A stretch of DNA of 64,000 bases from Arctopsyche grandis (Eukaryota; Arthropoda; Insecta; Trichoptera; Hydropsychidae). Under the pieces are notes generated by a model. The model was not told the origin of the DNA. It worked only from the letters and a program-made list of their open reading frames with translations, and ran no database searches. The position numbers were made by a program, and so were the translations under genes. The stretch lies in NCBI RefSeq assembly GCF_051622035.1, contig NC_135360.1:15194501-15258500 (forward strand). Reading direction: 5' to 3'. This document shows positions 47,925 to 60,422 of this stretch, one piece after another; within the stretch, counting starts at the first letter, position 1; every line of letters begins with the position of its first letter.

Positions 47925-48212
47925 ATGGACAGATCCCAATCTTTGTTGACTCTCTCTCTAGAGAAGGATCGACTCAAGAGTCTCGACAAGTGGCCGGTGG
48001 ATTTCGTCGACAAGGAGAAAACTGCCCGAATGGGATTTTACTTCGAAGGTGAAGGAGACTCGGTCAATTGCTTCTCGTGCGATTTGCGTCTAGGGCTGTG
48101 GCAAGACGGCGACGATCCAGAAAAGGAGCACCTGAGGCACGAAGATAACTGCCGCCACCTGCGAACTCGTTCCCAGAGGCTGAATTCAAAACGCTTCATG
48201 ACCGTCGGTTAA
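47925..48212 (+). CDS. Small BIR-domain (inhibitor-of-apoptosis type) protein
   Basis: A single frame of 95 residues is almost entirely one baculoviral-IAP-repeat (BIR) domain. It has the RLKSLDKWP entry, GFYFEGEGDSVNC, and zinc ligands C49, C52, H69 and C76 in the C-x2-C-x16-H-x6-C spacing, with the WQDGDDPEKEHLRH segment between. BIR domains bind caspases or IAP-binding peptides. The ATG has a good context (CAACCATGG). No RING or second BIR follows. A possible donor at 48,207/48,208 (phase 1) and an acceptor at 48,280 would replace the last residue with a short tail ending near 48,426; that tail has no known domain. It may be a short survivin-like or BIR-only gene, or a retrocopy fragment of a larger IAP. 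BIR identity is sure, gene status moderate. Confidence 0.75.
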   Translation: MDRSQSLLTLSLEKDRLKSLDKWPVDFVDKEKTARMGFYFEGEGDSVNCFSCDLRLGLWQDGDDPEKEHLRHEDNCRHLRTRSQRLNSKRFMTVG

Positions 48213-48912
48213 TACTTTTACAGCGGTTCTCAAACTTTGCATTGTCTACAAAACTGAGCGATTTTGACATTTTTATTCAGAATTCAGCACTATTAAATTC
48301 TGTTTATCATACAGCATCGGAAGGGATACCCTTGATTCATTCCACCCAAACAATAGCGGGTGTACCGACTCCGCTTTCGAAACGAGATTATCAAAAGATA
48401 AATTTTAACGTTTTATATTATAAAATATTTCTGAATACATATTATATGTATATATGTATGTATATGAAGTGAAAATGAATAACTTATAAATTTTACTATA
48501 ATAAACTAAAGCCATTCTTTATCTTATGTTGGAAAAGCCTATTGTTTGAGAGCCAATGCATTATATAATATTCCATATATATATATATACATATATACAA
48601 AAACGATAAAACATGCACACAATTATATTACTATTTATATGTTTATTATCAAATATATTTCATTATACATATATATACATTATACCTCAATTAAAATTTA
48701 ACCTATGTATTTTAAATTAGAATTAGGATTTTAATGTTTCAAAAGAAACAGCACATTAAAACAAACATATCAGTGTATTATAAGTTTCAAGTCCATTAAA
48801 ATAAATATAATACATAACATAGACACTTTTTTGTATTTAGTTCTTGCCACTCTTTTGACGATGGATAATAAATCACGAAATCAATTTTAACACATACATA
48901 CAGTAATTTTGT

Positions 48913-51900
48913 TTATTCTTGATCTTTATCACCATCGGTAATGGATGCATATTGCTCATTATCGAGTTCAGTCATAGTGAAATTACCATCAGGTAATAAT
49001 AAAACTACTCGTCGTGTACCCCCTAAAATATAAATAAAAAAAATAGAATGATGAAACACATTGAAATATACATATAATGTGAAAAAAAAAAAACAACAAT
49101 TGAACTCTTCAAACAATGCCAATAGATAAAACCATTATATACCTGGTGATGGGAGATCGGCCTGTACTAATTGTGCGATAACTTGTGTCGCATCTTCTCC
49201 AGGTTCACCCTCCATTTGAACAGCCACTTGGCGTAGTCCTTCGCCAAGACCATCACCTCCAGCCTTAAACAAAATGCATACATAATAAATATAATTATTC
49301 AAAATACAAAATATGTACAAAAAATTATTAAACACAAAAACTTACATGATCCGGCATGAGTTGAGCCAATTGTGCAGGATCTATAGTAAGCACCTCACCG
49401 CCTTCTTGCTGTGCAACATAAACACATTGAGTTCCATCCTCCCCTTCTTCCCGCATTCCCCCTTCAACAGATCCGTCAACACCTGCCGCTACGAGCAACG
49501 TCTGCCCAGCTTCATTTTTACCAGCAACCTAAAATACAAAACAAAAAAGATTATTAATTTTCCATTTAGGGCCACGATCGGGCGTACGTGATTTTAAAAC
49601 ACAATACCTGGTAGAGAACACCATCCTCCCCTTGAATCATTATGGGCTCGTTCCCAGATAAACCATCGGCATCTTCTCCACTGAATAATCTCTTTACAGC
49701 CTTTTCATTGTCATCACCCTATAAAATCATAAATTTTAAATAACCAAAAGAATCTAATATATTATAAAAAGATGATCAAACAACAAATAATTCGTTCTGA
49801 CCTCATCGTCTACTAAAAGCTGTGGCAATGATGGTTGTTGAGTACCTAATACTGTTGTACCACCCGGACTCAATTTCATAACAACGTCTGTAGATTCAGA
49901 AATGTCTTCTGGGGGTGGCGTGGGAGGAGGTGGAGGAGTGGGTGGTGGGGTAGGTTCACCTTCTGCTCTTGCTAATCTTTTACCAGTCAATGGACATAAT
50001 GTTAAGTCTCGTTCAGGACTTGGAGGTGGTATGGGAGGTAAGTCTTTCGGGAATGGATCTGTAACATAATCATCATCGGACGATTCCTCTTCGGATGCGT
50101 TTGTCTAGAAAAGGGTAAGAAATATTTAAAAATTGCCTATTTGTACAAGTATACAAAGATTTCTAAATAAATCGCATGTTGGCTTACTACTGCATCCGGT
50201 GTAAGGATTCCTGGTGCTTTATCACGTAAGCGAATAATCTGAGTACCAGCACCTCGTCCACGTCCACGAGCAGCCGCCGCAACCCTCCGTAACAAATTCT
50301 GGTCCTAATAATACAATATTGAATGATAAATCAAATGATAAACGAAAATTTAATGACTGTAAAATGAAAACCATTACCTGTGCACTCAATTTGTTCAAAA
50401 TAGTAGAGGTAGCACCATCACCAGAGGCTGGAGCACGGTGTATGGAACGCTGAATAATTTTTTGACCACTGGGTGTAATTACAGTTTTTTCTATGATCTG
50501 TTGTGGTGTCGTTCCACCTGATTTCTTTGCCTAAAAATATTTGAAAGATTAAATATCGAATGTATAATAGTTTGTTTTATATATAATTTTTACAAGGTAA
50601 AAAATTAAGTATACCTTATTCAAAGATGCTAGCTTAGCAGCGTGAATTTGTTTCCTGAAAAGTTCTTGGTCAATATCTAGACCCGGACCTAGTTTTCCCG
50701 GAGAATCCAATCTCATAATGCCAGAATTTTTAGACATAATGTAGACGCCTAAAATAAAACACGTTTCAATTGTTGATATATTGAAAATGCTCCCAAAGCA
50801 ATAGAATTAATCAGACAAATGAGTGTTACCCGTAGTGAGATTTGGCATTTCCTTAGGATCGACTTTGATTACACCTTTAATTTGAGGCATTTTAGACCCA
50901 ATGCTAAGCGATTTAACAATCTCGGCTTCAGAAAGTCTATTCGCCGGAGTAGATGGACTTCCATTCACAGCATATTTTTGATCATTGGGCACTTTCAAAA
51001 GTTTCAAATTAGGAGAGGAACTTGTGGCTGCACAGAATAAAATTACATAATTCAAATTTAGTCATCACAAGTTAAGCAAATTTTATTTAAAGGTGATATT
51101 TCTTTTGTATTACCCTTTGACGGTGTGGTGGGTGTAGGAGATTTAGCAACTTCTACTTCTTCGCCACTTGAACCGTGTTCCCGTTTAATTTTTTTATTAC
51201 TAGGTTCATCATCTGAAAATGAGCCCAGTTTACGTTCTGCCGGCATTTCTGCCCCACACCAAGCTTTCACCTGATCCATTGCTCTAGCTTTACTATTACG
51301 CTGTAATCGTCTATAAAAACAACAATTATTTTTATATAAAAAACAATTCAAACTGAAACAAAAACTAAACGAGATATGCTTACCCTGTAGGGGTAAATGT
51401 TGGTTGGGCTTCAATTTCAACTTTAGTCTGTACTTGCGCTTCACGCAACGCCTTGATCTCCTTTTGACGAGCTAATTGCTTTTCAAATGCATCCAAAAGA
51501 TGTCGGCAAGTACTCATATTATCGGCTGGCTCCCACGTGTTCTGGTCACTAAAAAAGTAAGCAAATTTTTACATACAAATTTATTTTGCATTGCGAATTT
51601 TATATAAAAAAAACTTATTTAGAAGTACACATACTGTGGATAGCCTTCCCATTTCAGCAAATATTCGTGATACTTTTTACGCATGTTGTACCTCTTGGCA
51701 AGGATTTTCTCAACAACGTATTCAGACACGGATTCAACTTCACCACCCTTCTTTTCAGTGCGCTTTGCAATGCGACCCTCAGGAGGAACGGTGGCGATAG
51801 TGTTGGCGTATGCGGAAAACTTGGACTAAAACAATTTTACACAATTAATCAAATTATTTTTAATTCGTTTGAAAACTAAACGCTAACTAGACAAGTGAGG

Positions 51901-53303
51901 AATTTTCAGTGTAATCTCTAAAATGTAATTTGTATCTAAAAAAAATCAATATAACATATTTCTTTTAAAGCATCAATTACTTAAAGTTAGATAATATAAT
52001 ACTAAACGCATTAATATTAGTCTGTTACTATACATATTTTATAATGAAAATTCTAAAACTACATCTAGCTAGTCACTGACCCGTAATTCCTTTTTAATAA
52101 AAATCCAACATTAGCAGCATTAAAAATAAAATTACACACGTATATGTTATTCTACATAATATAAATACAACATCAAAGAATCAATGATTATTATGGTCAC
52201 CTTCAATTGCGATTTAGTGACATTAGTAGCGTTGGGTTTCTTTGGAATTGCATTTACTTTTAAATCATCCTCTGACTCTGTCTTGGACAAAACAGGCGTT
52301 CCGCGCATTCTAACCTTCTTCTCATCGTCTTTCAAGGTTGATTCATCATCAGTTTCACCACTAGATGATGGTTGAAAATCGTCATCATTCTGTAAAATGA
52401 AGTCATAAGATACAAACGACAATTACATATATGTGTATAAGCACATTGATTTTATTATGCTAGTTTTTGAATACCTTCTGTAGTTTCTTGCCTACTGGAG
52501 TCTTTGGAATTGTTTCTTTTCTTGTCGGGCGGCCCCTCTTTTTACCACCGGGTGTATTGATTAGTGAACTATCCTCTTTGTGGTTCTTGGACACAATAGA
52601 CGGTGATACAGCTTTGTTTGTTGTGGCTGGTGGTTTTACCTCCACCTAAAAAATTATGGAATGCATTATAAAACTAGTACGCAACATACTAAATGATATG
52701 ATGAGACGTTGAAATATTAACCACTTTGGTATGGGCAAATTTTGAAAATGTCTTTACTGTTTTTCCTGCAGTAATCCAAGCCTCTCTCTGACTTTCGTCC
52801 ATTTTACACCATTGTTGATACAATTTCCACGATCTGTTAGCTCCTACTTCAGGTGTGATCATAGAACACTTCCATAACATGAATGCCCATACTTGATGTT
52901 TGGTTTCGGTCTGAAAGTAAAATTTTAAAATATAATTCTAGTAATAAATCGACATTCATTACATTATTAAAAATAAATAGCAGCATATCTTACGCTGTCT
53001 CTAACGGGAGATTTCCCCGAACATGCCACAGAGTCTCTGTGCTCAGAAAAATCTTCAATAAAATGGAAAACAGAATGGCATTTTCCACACACAAGTACAT
53101 CCATTACTCCCATTTGTTCACGAGCATCTTTAATGAAAAAAATAATAGAAAAATTGCTCGTAAATTCGAGGATTACAAATTGATCTGATGAAAGGGTAGT
53201 TTAATTTTTTTATACCTTTAATGATGGCAGGATTTTTCTTTAATTCTTCCGGATCTGGGTTTTGCTCCTGTATAGGAGTTTCAGTTTCTTCCGTCATCGA
53301 CAT
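48913..53303 (-). CDS. Chro: Chromodomain protein, likely Chromator (Chriz)
   Basis: Chromatin-architecture protein; in Drosophila, Chromator acts with Z4 at polytene interbands and in the spindle matrix. Seventeen minus-strand exons join in frame to 917 residues (Drosophila about 926): 53,216-53,303, 52,994-53,127, 52,722-52,910, 52,475-52,645, 52,201-52,389, 51,635-51,825, 51,384-51,548, 51,114-51,310, 50,830-51,027, 50,615-50,748, 50,378-50,530, 50,188-50,304, 49,802-50,104, 49,608-49,718, 49,346-49,528, 49,143-49,263 and 48,913-49,022. A C2HC-type motif (C43, C46, H59, C65) comes first. A tryptophan-rich segment covers residues 75-137. The chromodomain is at about 292-350, with cage residues Y293, W316 and Y319 and the WEGYPHDQNTWEP core. 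An RGRGRG patch and a proline-rich stretch follow. The tail is acidic. Length and order favour Chromator; the ortholog name is inferred. A second in-frame ATG lies two codons downstream. Confidence 0.85.
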
Positions 53304-53799
53304 TTTTTCAACTAAAAAATATCAACAAATATGAACATAATAATATATAATATGCTTGAATTTACTAATTTTATTTTATTACTTATCATATGATCATTCT
53401 CATATGTATGTTTATAAAATCCGCAAACATACACAGGCAAATTGTTCTAACAAAGATACAATATTTAAAAATAAATATATTAAAAAATTTCAAATATAAA
53501 ATTCTATTGAAATTTTATGACTTGAGTTTTGATTAAAATTTCAAAAGCCTTCAAAAGACTTTCTCAAATCTCCAAAAATCCATGACAGTAATGTTTTAAA
53601 TCAACAATGATACAAACACTAATTTAAAGTACAGAATTTCAAATTAAAAAAATATATACGTGTTCTTTGAAAAGTATGACGAATTCCTTGGATCAAATCA
53701 AAGCTACAAATTAGTATATATAAATAAAATTCACAATTGAAATAGCTTCATATTAGGTACTCACTCCTTGAGTTTTCGTCTTATAAATTGGCGTAAGAA

Positions 53800-54460
53800 A
53801 GGCTAGATGATAAAATTTAGTATTTATCGAATATCTATTAACAACACTAAAATCGAATTTGACTTATTAATCATAATGAAGATGGTGGCCAGAATTGTTG
53901 AAAGCAAATCAAAACAATTCGGAAAGGAACGGAAAGAGAAGAACGGTAAAATGACAAAAGGCAACGGCGGTAGCGTGGAGTGGAGTGGAGTGTCGGTAGC
54001 GTCGTTTCCCGCCACTCGTAGGGCTGCGCCCCCGCACCCGCGCGCCCCTTCGCCCCCCGGCCAAGCCGAGCCTCGTCGAGAACTCGTCGAAATTTCAAAT
54101 CTGGTGTACAAAATACAAACGTACCAACCGTCAAGAAGCCACCTTGGAGCTAAAATCTCCGATTGCGGCAAAGGAAGAAGTGTGCGCGTACGGACGCTCA
54201 CGACACGATGTGACGCCTGACAATGCTATTTTCCCCGATCGGCTCGACCAATAGCAGGCCGCGGTGCACCATGGTTGACCAATAGCGCGCTTGCCGATTG
54301 GACGGCATATAGCGTTGTTGGGTCGTGAGCGGTGCGACACTTAAAACGTGTACAAAATAATATGAGCGACACAGAAACGTCGACGCCCGGCGTACACGAC
54401 GCGAAATAATGGCGACCCACGTTTAAATCATCGCAATCGCACATTGTCGGATGTGTCGTT
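53800..54460 (-). promoter_or_regulatory. GC-rich promoter region of the Chromator-like gene
   Basis: CpG-rich sequence with an E2F-like TTTCCCGCC near 54,005, an inverted CCAAT box (ATTGG) near 54,296, and GACCAATAG repeats near 54,247 and 54,278. It lies upstream of the gene's ATG by 0.7-1.1 kb. Overlapping frames on both strands are composition artefacts. The direction is inferred from the neighbouring minus-strand gene; an unseen divergent transcript is possible. Confidence 0.5.
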
Positions 54461-54584
54461 AAAACTTTTTTCGTTTATCTTTATCGACTTCCGGTAGATG
54501 GATTCATTGATTCTTTTACATTTAAATAGCATTTGAATTATGTATATGAAATTATTAAAACAATCGGATTACTATCATTTTTTT

Positions 54585-54838
54585 TAACTTCGTACTCAAT
54601 AACTGTTATTACTAAAGGCCGGATAACCAAGGTGCCGTCTTGAAAAAAACGCACCCAGAGGGTGCTGTGTATTGTTCATTGCTTTGTTAAAGGCTCGCCA
54701 AACGTTTTTTTTTTTTTTGGACTCTTTGTAGCTTTGTAAATAGAACTAAACCGCCCCCGATTCCTAGAAAAAGCACTGTGACTATCCGGTGTCTAGTTAT
54801 TAGTAATAACAGTTATTGAGTAAGAAGTTAAACTTATT
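54585..54838. mobile_element. MITE with TAACTTCGTACTCAATAACT termini
   Basis: About 28 bp at the left (TAACTTCGTACTCAATAACT, GTTATTACTA) is repeated inverted at the right (TAGTAATAACAGTTATTGAG, TAAGAAGTTA) with one mismatch. Between the ends is a GCCGGATAACC...GGTGTCTAG structure with poorly matched arms and a poly(T) run. No coding capacity. Confidence 0.65.
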
Positions 54839-54839
54839 A

Positions 54840-55800
54840 CAAAGCATTTATTTTTTTTAATCTTCGGTTTAGTTTGAAATTCATACCATAAATGTTATTA
54901 GAAATTCGTTTTATAAGACATTTTATACATCATATATTTTTAATATCGGAAAATTATTCATGTCGTAAGAACATAGTAAATATGAAAAAATTATTTGCTT
55001 TTTCAATGCATGAAATAGCATTAACAATTTCAATCAATATGTAGCGGCTCTGCATATTGGAGTCCGCTGAGTTTCAGTCACCATTCTGCTAGTACACCCC
55101 CATAAATATTTTTATATTATCTAAGTACGATATCAAAAGTAACTATGTTTCAGAAAGAAATTAAATACATGTTATGAATAAGATTTGCATAGAATTTTCT
55201 TAATCAACTTAATAACATAAAATTATTTTCATTGGTATTGAAATTCAATTCATTAATAGGTGTAATACTTTATCAAATTGATAGAAAATAAATCGTTAAT
55301 ATAAAAATTATTTACGATATTTGGTTAAACTTTTTACGCAAAATATAACAAGATGTTGTTCTAATGATATATGTTCGAATATGATTGGCGACAATTTATT
55401 TACAATTTCAAGTGCTTACAATCCTCAAATTCATTTCGATTAACAAAATTTATATTATTATTACGCATTGTGAATGAAATTTTGGCTTGTGTATGGCGGG
55501 TATCAAAATCACTATCCCTAGATATTATAAGTCCGCCGATACACAACGAATGGAAATTACAATTCTGTTTACATATTATGAAATGAATACATATACATTT
55601 CATTCTTAAATTACGTCATAGTATGGACGAAACTTGTTCTTATATTTTCACTATGTAGCAATATCAAGCACGGTAATGCGAAAGAAATATATAAAAGCTA
55701 AATATATGACAGTCATATTTAATATTAATTTGTATGGATGCCTTTTGACCCCGAGCTCCGAGTCCTTCCAAAATCCATCCATAGTCTAATTTAGAGTACC
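54840..55800. other. AT-rich non-coding DNA
   Basis: No protein-like frame was recognised; short frames on both strands reflect AT-rich sequence. Confidence 0.4.
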
Positions 55801-55829
55801 GTGAGATATGTAGTTGTTAGAGATCGACG

Positions 55830-55975
55830 GTGACGTTTCCATTTCCCAGGAAATAGGGTTGACTTGTTAATTTGTCCTACAACGCTAGAGAGCAAAAAAA
55901 AGGTTGACAATAGAAATTGACAATGGTGAACCCATTTTTTTGTTCAAATAGAAACCGACCGCCATCCCTTAATAG
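55830..55975. mobile_element. Eroded MITE sharing an internal module with two others
   Basis: Contains CGCTAGAGAGCAAAAAAAAG, GTTGACAATAGAAATTGACA and GGTGAACCCAT, the module also in 6.45 and 44.53 kb. The ends (GGTGACGTTTCC.. and ..AAACCGACCGCCATCCC) are only weakly inverted. Confidence 0.5.
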
Positions 55976-56211
55976 TTGTATGTATATCGAATTTGGCAAT
56001 TGTACACACATACATATGTCGTGAACTAATGAATTACATAGCGGACAAACACATTTTTTTAGTTCGACCACGGATTTTTTGTATAGGAGACCTTCAATTT
56101 CAATCGGCAACGCTAGCTTGTTTATATTGTACGTGTAAAAAAATTTTTTTATGTGTTTGTCCATCAGCTATGGAAATCTACAGTTTTCAACTTAGAATCA
56201 TCAAATATATT

Positions 56212-56466
56212 ATAATGTCGCATACATTGATGTATAATACACTAGATGGGCCCTGACGTGTGATTTTGGTCGGAGATCTTGTCTTCACTAACTGAGGGGT
56301 GCGGGGGGTTTAACTAGCGGGGAAGTTGGGAAAAAATGTTTTTTTCCCTACGACGCAGCGGTACCTACCTACTTACTGAGAGAAACTGTGCATGCGCCAA
56401 AAGGGAGACCAGTATAAAGTGTGAGGGCGGATCTAGTGTATTATACATCAATGGTCGCATATCATG
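56212..56466. mobile_element. MITE with ATTGATGTATAATACACTAG ends
   Basis: The left end ATTGATGTATAATACACTAG and ATGGGCCC are inverted at the right (GATCTAGTGTATTATACATC, AATG). A CGCATA-like word lies outside on each side. Length is about 245 bp, with a GC-rich interior and no open frame of note. Confidence 0.75.
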
Positions 56467-56645
56467 TAATACTCTAACATAGACCGTTGACGGGTTTTGG
56501 AAAGTTTTTTTCCAACCTTCATCCACACGAACAACACTAAGAAACGCCGTCAATAAACTAAAAATTTAATCATTTAAATAAAAAATTTTAATGTGAAGTT
56601 CTAAATATTATATACACTTTATAAACCTGTGAAGTTTTATGTTTA

Positions 56646-56790
56646 AAGAGCGGACCCAGAGCGCGCTGTTCATTGTTCACATGTTGTAAATGCATTGTTA
56701 AAGGTTTTCCGAACCTTTTTTACAAAGCATTTACAATAATGGAACAATAAACATAACTTATGTTAAGTTAAAAAGTCCGGGGACGCTATT
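56646..56790. mobile_element. Second copy of the AAAGAGCGGACCCAGAGCGC MITE
   Basis: It starts AAAGAGCGGACCCAGAGCGC and contains the ACATGTTGTAAATGCATTG and TTACAAAGCATTTACAATAA arms found in the 44.68 kb copy. The far end diverges after AACAATAAACATAAC, so one terminus has been altered or lost. Confidence 0.65.
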
Positions 56791-57275
56791 TACTTATAAT
56801 CTTATTCTTATCTCCTCGTCCCCCCCCCCCCCATCCCCCAAAATACACATAAATATATTATTTTAAGTAGCTATTAATAATTTTTTAAATAAAAAATTAA
56901 TATAGATTCAAAAGATTCATTATTCTATGAATTGATATGTATTATATTATAATTGTATGTAAAATTTTTGGCGTCACACCACGTCTTGAAGAAAAAGTAG
57001 TGGACCGACGTGCTTTAGCTTCATTTCTATCGCTATTTTTAGTTAATAAATAATGGGTTTGTTTTCATTTTTACATATCGACACGAATCTTTCTTAGTTT
57101 TCAACCTACTATAAAGGAAACTACAAACTAATATTTTAGGTAATATGTGCATAAAATATTATTTCATAGATGAAATATAACTAAAAATATTGATTGAGTG
57201 TAATATATCTGAAACCACTTTATTGCATATTAAGCTGGTCTTGCACATTTCAACGAAACGTGTCCTAGTATGTAG

Positions 57276-57566
57276 GTAAACGGACTACTAGTCATATGTA
57301 AACCAGTCACAGGACAACCGGTCGCTCTAGATCGGTCACAAGTGATCACCCGTCACACTGAAACTGGTCACGAGAAAACTGGTCACACCCTAAAATCGGT
57401 CAACCAGTTTTCTTGTGTCCGATTTTAGGGTGTGACCAGTTTTCTTGTGACCAGTTTTCTTGTGACCAGTTTTCTCGTGACCAGTTTTAGTGTGACGGGT
57501 GATCACGTGTGACCGATCTAGAGCGACCGGTTCACATTTGACTAGTAATCGCCGAACCATTATGTA
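57276..57566. mobile_element. Intact foldback MITE of the GGTTCGGTGATTA group
   Basis: The left arm GTAAACGGACTACTAGTCAT, TCGCTCTAGATCGGTCACA, GTGATCACCCGTCACACTG and ACTGGTCACGAGAAAACTGG is inverted on the right, ending ACTAGTAATCGCCGAACC. The centre (CCTAAAATCGGTCAACCAG) also pairs, and the right arm carries three tandem CCAGTTTTCTTGTGA units. The left arm has an extra AGTCACAGGAC segment. Confidence 0.75.
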
Positions 57567-57569
57567 TGT

Positions 57570-59439
57570 TTACGTAATTGTAACGCAAATTTAATTTACA
57601 ATGTTATTCACATAACATGGAATATGCATTAAACGACTTAACTATTGTTTGCCCTTATATATTGCGGACTATTCTCTAGTTACGTAATTATTTTTAGTAG
57701 ACGTATTGTGAAGAAGTGTTGTTTACGAAATAAAATGTGGTATCGTGTATGACGGGACGGCCAGTTCCGCGGTCAATACAGCGCGGAAAGGAATTGAAGG
57801 GAGGGAGGGGATGAGTATGGGCGTGGTTTGCGATGCAGGAGGCAACGGGACTTGTTTTATTTTAAATTCAGCATACATACATATATAAACTCTCAAATAA
57901 GCGATATCAGAAGCAAGTTTAAATTTATGTACACAATTTTAAATATAATTCATTGTTTGAATAATATCCTAGGTGCGCGCTCTTTTATCAGGCGAAAGAT
58001 GTGTAGGTAATACCTACTAGGTATCTTCGATGTAAACAACAAAATTATCGATCATAGCCAATAAAAAAAATGTTGCGGCTCGTACCCATAGATTAAAAAT
58101 GAAGATATTAAAAAGCAAGGATAATTAAAGAAAAAAATTACAAAACATATTTTTTGCATTCATAATAAATGGACAATTACAAAAAGATATCGGATTCAGA
58201 AGATTATTTATTTTATATTATTTCTATTAGACCTACTCATATACATATGTAGGTATCTAGGTATCCAAATTCTGCGATCTAGGCTTTATTTAAATATATG
58301 TATGTTATTATGCAAAAAAATAATTGCTTATACATTAAATTGAATTATAAACATTATGAACTTTCATAAGATCATTATTATATATTATTATTACAAATAT
58401 TACAAATAATAAAATTTGTATTATATATCAAGAATATATTAAAAAAATTATGTCTTCCAAAAACTGTGATCGTGGAATTGTGAATAAAAACGCTGTTGAG
58501 ATGAATTTGTGTCCGAAAACGTAATGAACTATGAAATATTTTCATCATTCAAAGTTATTTTACACATCTGTTGTAGCTTAAAACAGCAATGAATTCTTAA
58601 CAACTTACGATTACGTTTTCTATACTTTTATACCTGAACAAACTACAAATTATGGAAAACTCAATTTGCCGAAATTCTGAAAGGCCTTATGTAGGTTATT
58701 GAAACTACTTTCAATAATATTTTATTGGTTTAAAACCTGGTCTTCGTTCATTACTAAATCTCAAAGCAACCGCTAAGTGCTGTATCTTTTTTTTTTTGAA
58801 AAATTGTCTAAAAGCCAGCTTTTTGGTTTCGGTTTAAGCCGGCTTGGAAGCCCTACTTAGTGTATATTACATAATTACGAAATATCAATAAAGCATTGTT
58901 TAATAATATTCAAAGTCTTTAAGCTTTTAAGACGAGGGTCAAATAGAAAAATTTTAAGTAGACACCAACTGAACCGGCCGAGTCAAATTCTATATTTTAA
59001 ATTATATATTCGATGAAAGAAAATTCTATTCGGTAAAAAAACGGTATTCGATGAAAGAAAAATGAGGAAATAGTTCAGGAATATTTATTACTATTATGTA
59101 TATATTATTTTGTAATTTAAATAAGTTGTTTGATTTATCTATATTGAGCATTCGAATGTTATAATTACATAATATGTAAGTAAATGTGCTAGTACAATAA
59201 GATAAGCAGTTCGCATTCGTGGTAAATTTGAACAGTTTTTATTTCTTAAAAAACATATGCACAAATAACGTAACTTCAATATTTGATTGGAGTTCAACTA
59301 GCCACTTATTATTAAAAGACAATTCCTACATATATAACAATAAATTAAAGAAATAAGCAATTTTTCATTTCATTATTAAAAAATAAAATTCAATTAGAAT
59401 ACTCGATGAAGAAATATTGATTACATACCTTATAAATAT
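57570..59439. other. AT-rich non-coding DNA
   Basis: Mostly AT-rich, with a GC patch at 57,755-57,850 (GGCCAGTTCCGCGGTC, GGGAGGGAGGGG). No gene was recognised. The patch may be regulatory. Confidence 0.35.
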
Positions 59440-59842
59440 TGTAGCATATGCTAAAAGGAGCCGCCGTTATAATTGGTTTTCGAGGATTATCTCCAGGCTT
59501 AAGTGCTGTCAGCTAACAATGGAGACCCCCGAATGGACTTAGTGGTCGGTAACGGCATTCGGTCACTTCCCACTAGAGTTCTCAGAACGGACAGCGCGAG
59601 AGCATGAGACTGCATGCCGAAACCGTGGGACTGCATATCTGGTACGTGACTATAACAATAGGTAAACAAACGTGTCGAGGAAGATGCACTGAGCGGCCTG
59701 CCTTTTATAAGCAGGTACTTAGGCCATACCAAGGCATTCTGGACGGAGCACTGGCAGTGCGTGGATCTCCTTAATCACCCAATAAATGCTGTGAATCGAC
59801 TCTGGCCTTTTATTTGGATCCCTCACCCACCCCTACACACCA
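59440..59842 (+). mobile_element. Solo LTR with 4-bp ATAT target duplication (second copy)
   Basis: It starts TGTAGCATATGCTAAAAGGA and ends CCACCCCTACACACCA; ATAT lies directly before and after. It contains AATAAATGCTGTGAA near the 3' end and is homologous to the 19,459-19,838 LTR in the opposite orientation (shared TTATAATTGGTTTTCG-like, GTTCTCAGAAC and CATTCTGGACGGAGCACTGG words). No coding interior. Confidence 0.8.
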
Positions 59843-60307
59843 ATATCAAATAACTAGGAATCTTTTTTTACATTTTACAAACAATTTAATGGCTGTGGTC
59901 TTTTAATCTTATGAAATAAAAATAAAATAAAACAGGAAAACAAAAAGGTACATACATAGGTATATGTAGATATTACAAGAATGATAAAAGAGCTTTTACA
60001 AAGCTTATACAAATTATATTTAAGATCCTTCCTTTTATTATAACTAGTATTTTTATAACTAGTATTTCGTTTCTTTTTTCCCAGTTTATTTAGTTATTAT
60101 TATTATTTTAATATCAGATGAAATTAATTATACATTATTTACCAAAGAAGATTGAGTAAAAACTTGATTTTATCAATCGCACAAATATTTAACCGTAGGT
60201 AGATGTGGATCCAAGGTGATATTGAGATTCATGCATTGTTTACAGTTTCGTAACTCCCGGGGCTCGGTATTTCTGAACAATAAGAGTTCAATAAGCAGTT
60301 ATGTATC

Positions 60308-60422
60308 TAATACGGGACATTTGGCCGTCCCGAAAGGTCCTTTCGGGATGCCGAGATCAGAGGCGTGAAACCGGGACAATCGTGGAAAACCAGGACGTTT
60401 GGCAGGCCCAATATACAATGTA
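60308..60422. mobile_element. Small inverted element with CGGGACATTTGGC-type ends
   Basis: Left CGGGACATTTGGCCGTCCCG and right CCAGGACGTTTGGCAGGCCC resemble each other in direct orientation. Internal TCCCGAAAGG/CCTTTCGGGA form a perfect small hairpin near 60,328-60,350. No coding content. Confidence 0.4.

Noticed and set aside
47925-48212. Baculovirus-derived gene transfer to explain the BIR frame
   Set aside because: BIR domains are standard in insect IAP and survivin proteins; nothing in the flanks points to a viral origin.
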